Assembly: GCA_018433265.1 (NCBI GenBank)
Contig: JAHDRO010000320.1
Coordinates: forward strand, 1 to 13,454
DNA: 13,454 bases
Reading direction: 5' to 3'
Source of the DNA: Bacteroidales bacterium
GTDB lineage: Bacteria; Bacteroidota; Bacteroidia; Bacteroidales; UBA932
Both the position numbers and the translations under genes were made by a program. Each line of letters begins with the position of its first letter. Positions within the stretch are counted from its first letter, which is position 1. Below the pieces are notes generated by a model. That model was not told the DNA's origin, ran no database searches, and was given only the letters and a program-made list of their open reading frames with translations. Shown here one piece after another: positions 12,446-13,454 of the stretch.

Positions 12446-13454
12446 ATGAAAAAACCATCCTTATTTCTACTGATATTCTTGATATTGGCTACATCTTTCA
12501 ATTTGTCAGCCAAGAACAGAATTGTCCAAAAATGTGTAAATCAGATGAAAAAAGACACTTTGTTTAGCAACTCCGTTGTTGGAATAATGGTAATGGACAG
12601 CAAGGGGAAGTGTGTTGCATCATGGAATCCTGATTCTCCTCTGCTTACTGCATCAACTATGAAGACTATCTCAACAGGACTCGCATTACAGCTTCTCGGG
12701 CCTGACTATCGATTTAAAACCAGAATCGGATATTCCGGACAAATCGAGAATGGCGTTCTAAACGGAGATCTTTATATTGTTGGAGGAGGAGATCCGACGC
12801 TTGGTTCAAAAGACACTGTAGCAATTCCTGTAGATACAGTCTTCTCCCAATGGTATAAATTTATCAGGGCTGCAGGCATTGTTAAAATAAACGGATCAAT
12901 AGTGGGTGACGATCGTTTTTTTGAAGAAGAAGCTTTGCCTGACACATGGTCATGGAGTAACATTGGGGCATCATATGGAAGCGCAGCGTCCGGTCTCTCA
13001 TTCTGCGAAAACATACAATATTTTACTTTCATCCCTGGAGAAAAAACTGGCGAACCAGTTGTAATGAAAGATGTATATCCATCCATTCCGGGTATGGAAT
13101 ACCGGAACATGCTTAAAACAGGCATTTCCGGTAGTGGAGACAGAAGTTCTTATTATGTATCAGATCTTGCAAAAGTCGGAGTTTTCAAAGGCACTCTTGG
13201 AGCTGGTAAAGAAAGTTACACCGTTGATTGTTCAAGTAAATTTCCGGCTCTTATGTGTGCAGAGGAGTTTCGACTTTTCCTTATTGATAAAGGAATTGAA
13301 AGCAATCCTGATGTCAAAGATGTAAGGTCTTTTGATGCAACAGATCAGGATCAATTAAACATTATAGGAGAGACTCTTTCTCCAAGACTGATATCCATAG
13401 CTAATGCCACCAATAGAATAAGCAATAACTTTTATGCAGAAAATTTTCTCAAAA
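12446..13454 (+). CDS. dacB: PBP4-type D-alanyl-D-alanine carboxypeptidase/endopeptidase (family S13), 3' truncated by window
   Basis: The enzyme trims or cleaves D-Ala-containing peptide bonds in peptidoglycan in the periplasm. I translated 336 codons from the ATG at 12446 with no stop; the gene leaves the window, where about 140 further residues would be expected. Residues 1-22 form a Sec signal peptide (MKKPSLFLLI, hydrophobic core, then NLSA before KN). The nucleophile motif SxxK is Ser70-Thr-Met-Lys73 in TASTMKTISTG. GGGDPTLG at 113-120 is a family landmark in the loop after the first catalytic segment. The SxN motif is Ser326-Asn-Asn328, followed by FYAEN as in other PBP4 proteins. The KTG motif should lie beyond the window. 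A large insertion domain (about 85-240) between the first two motifs is typical of S13 enzymes. It is transcribed divergently from glutamine synthetase. The gene symbol is by family. Confidence 0.9.
   Translation, partial: MKKPSLFLLIFLILATSFNLSAKNRIVQKCVNQMKKDTLFSNSVVGIMVMDSKGKCVASWNPDSPLLTASTMKTISTGLALQLLGPDYRFKTRIGYSGQIENGVLNGDLYIVGGGDPTLGSKDTVAIPVDTVFSQWYKFIRAAGIVKINGSIVGDDRFFEEEALPDTWSWSNIGASYGSAASGLSFCENIQYFTFIPGEKTGEPVVMKDVYPSIPGMEYRNMLKTGISGSGDRSSYYVSDLAKVGVFKGTLGAGKESYTVDCSSKFPALMCAEEFRLFLIDKGIESNPDVKDVRSFDATDQDQLNIIGETLSPRLISIANATNRISNNFYAENFLK

Noticed and set aside
12772..13125. 117-codon minus-strand frame opposite the PBP4-like gene
   Set aside because: The plus strand here encodes the S13 carboxypeptidase with SxxK and SxN motifs, so this is an antisense shadow.
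13071..13325. 84-codon plus-strand frame inside the PBP4-like gene
   Set aside because: It is an out-of-frame shadow of the carboxypeptidase reading frame, which stays open to the window end.

Overview
The window looks like chromosomal DNA of an AT-rich member of the Bacteroidota, most likely Bacteroidales. The evidence is the type III glutamine synthetase, the long Bacteroidota-type NusB next to yajC, a DUF3276/PUR-alpha protein, a Bacteroidales-style PurM, and several copies of the Bacteroidota promoter pattern (TTTG, about 19 bp, TAnnTTTG). Species cannot be named from this sequence alone. I see no mobile element, CRISPR array, phage gene or rRNA.

Left end (1-1620): the start of yajC and complete nusB lie on the minus strand. 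A compact divergent promoter region separates them from a PUR-alpha-like gene on the plus strand. That gene converges on a minus-strand tRNA-Cys(GCA) gene, which has its own near-consensus promoter.

Centre (1709-12336): eight genes are packed head to tail on the minus strand. In transcription order they are type III glutamine synthetase (glnN type), AIR synthase (purM), a lipoprotein version of a glutamate/aspartate racemase, a DEDDy 3'-5' exonuclease, an RlmI-like rRNA methyltransferase, free methionine-R-sulfoxide reductase, a lipoprotein M1 aminopeptidase and an EamA-family transporter. Junctions are 20 nt or less and several overlap, so transcription as one or two operons is likely. A possible secondary promoter lies just before the sulfoxide reductase gene. 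The set mixes nitrogen and purine metabolism, RNA handling, methionine repair and envelope peptide or amino-acid handling. Co-transcription does not prove one pathway.

Right end (12446-13454): a plus-strand PBP4-type D-Ala-D-Ala carboxypeptidase diverges from the glutamine synthetase gene and runs off the window.

The most unusual item is the racemase homologue at about 7576-8973. It keeps both catalytic cysteines of the MurI fold, but carries a lipoprotein signal peptide, an insertion of roughly 75 residues between the cysteines and a C-terminal extension of roughly 90 residues. This implies a membrane-anchored, extracytoplasmic enzyme or a repurposed MurI fold. Otherwise the window is mainly ordinary core-genome sequence.
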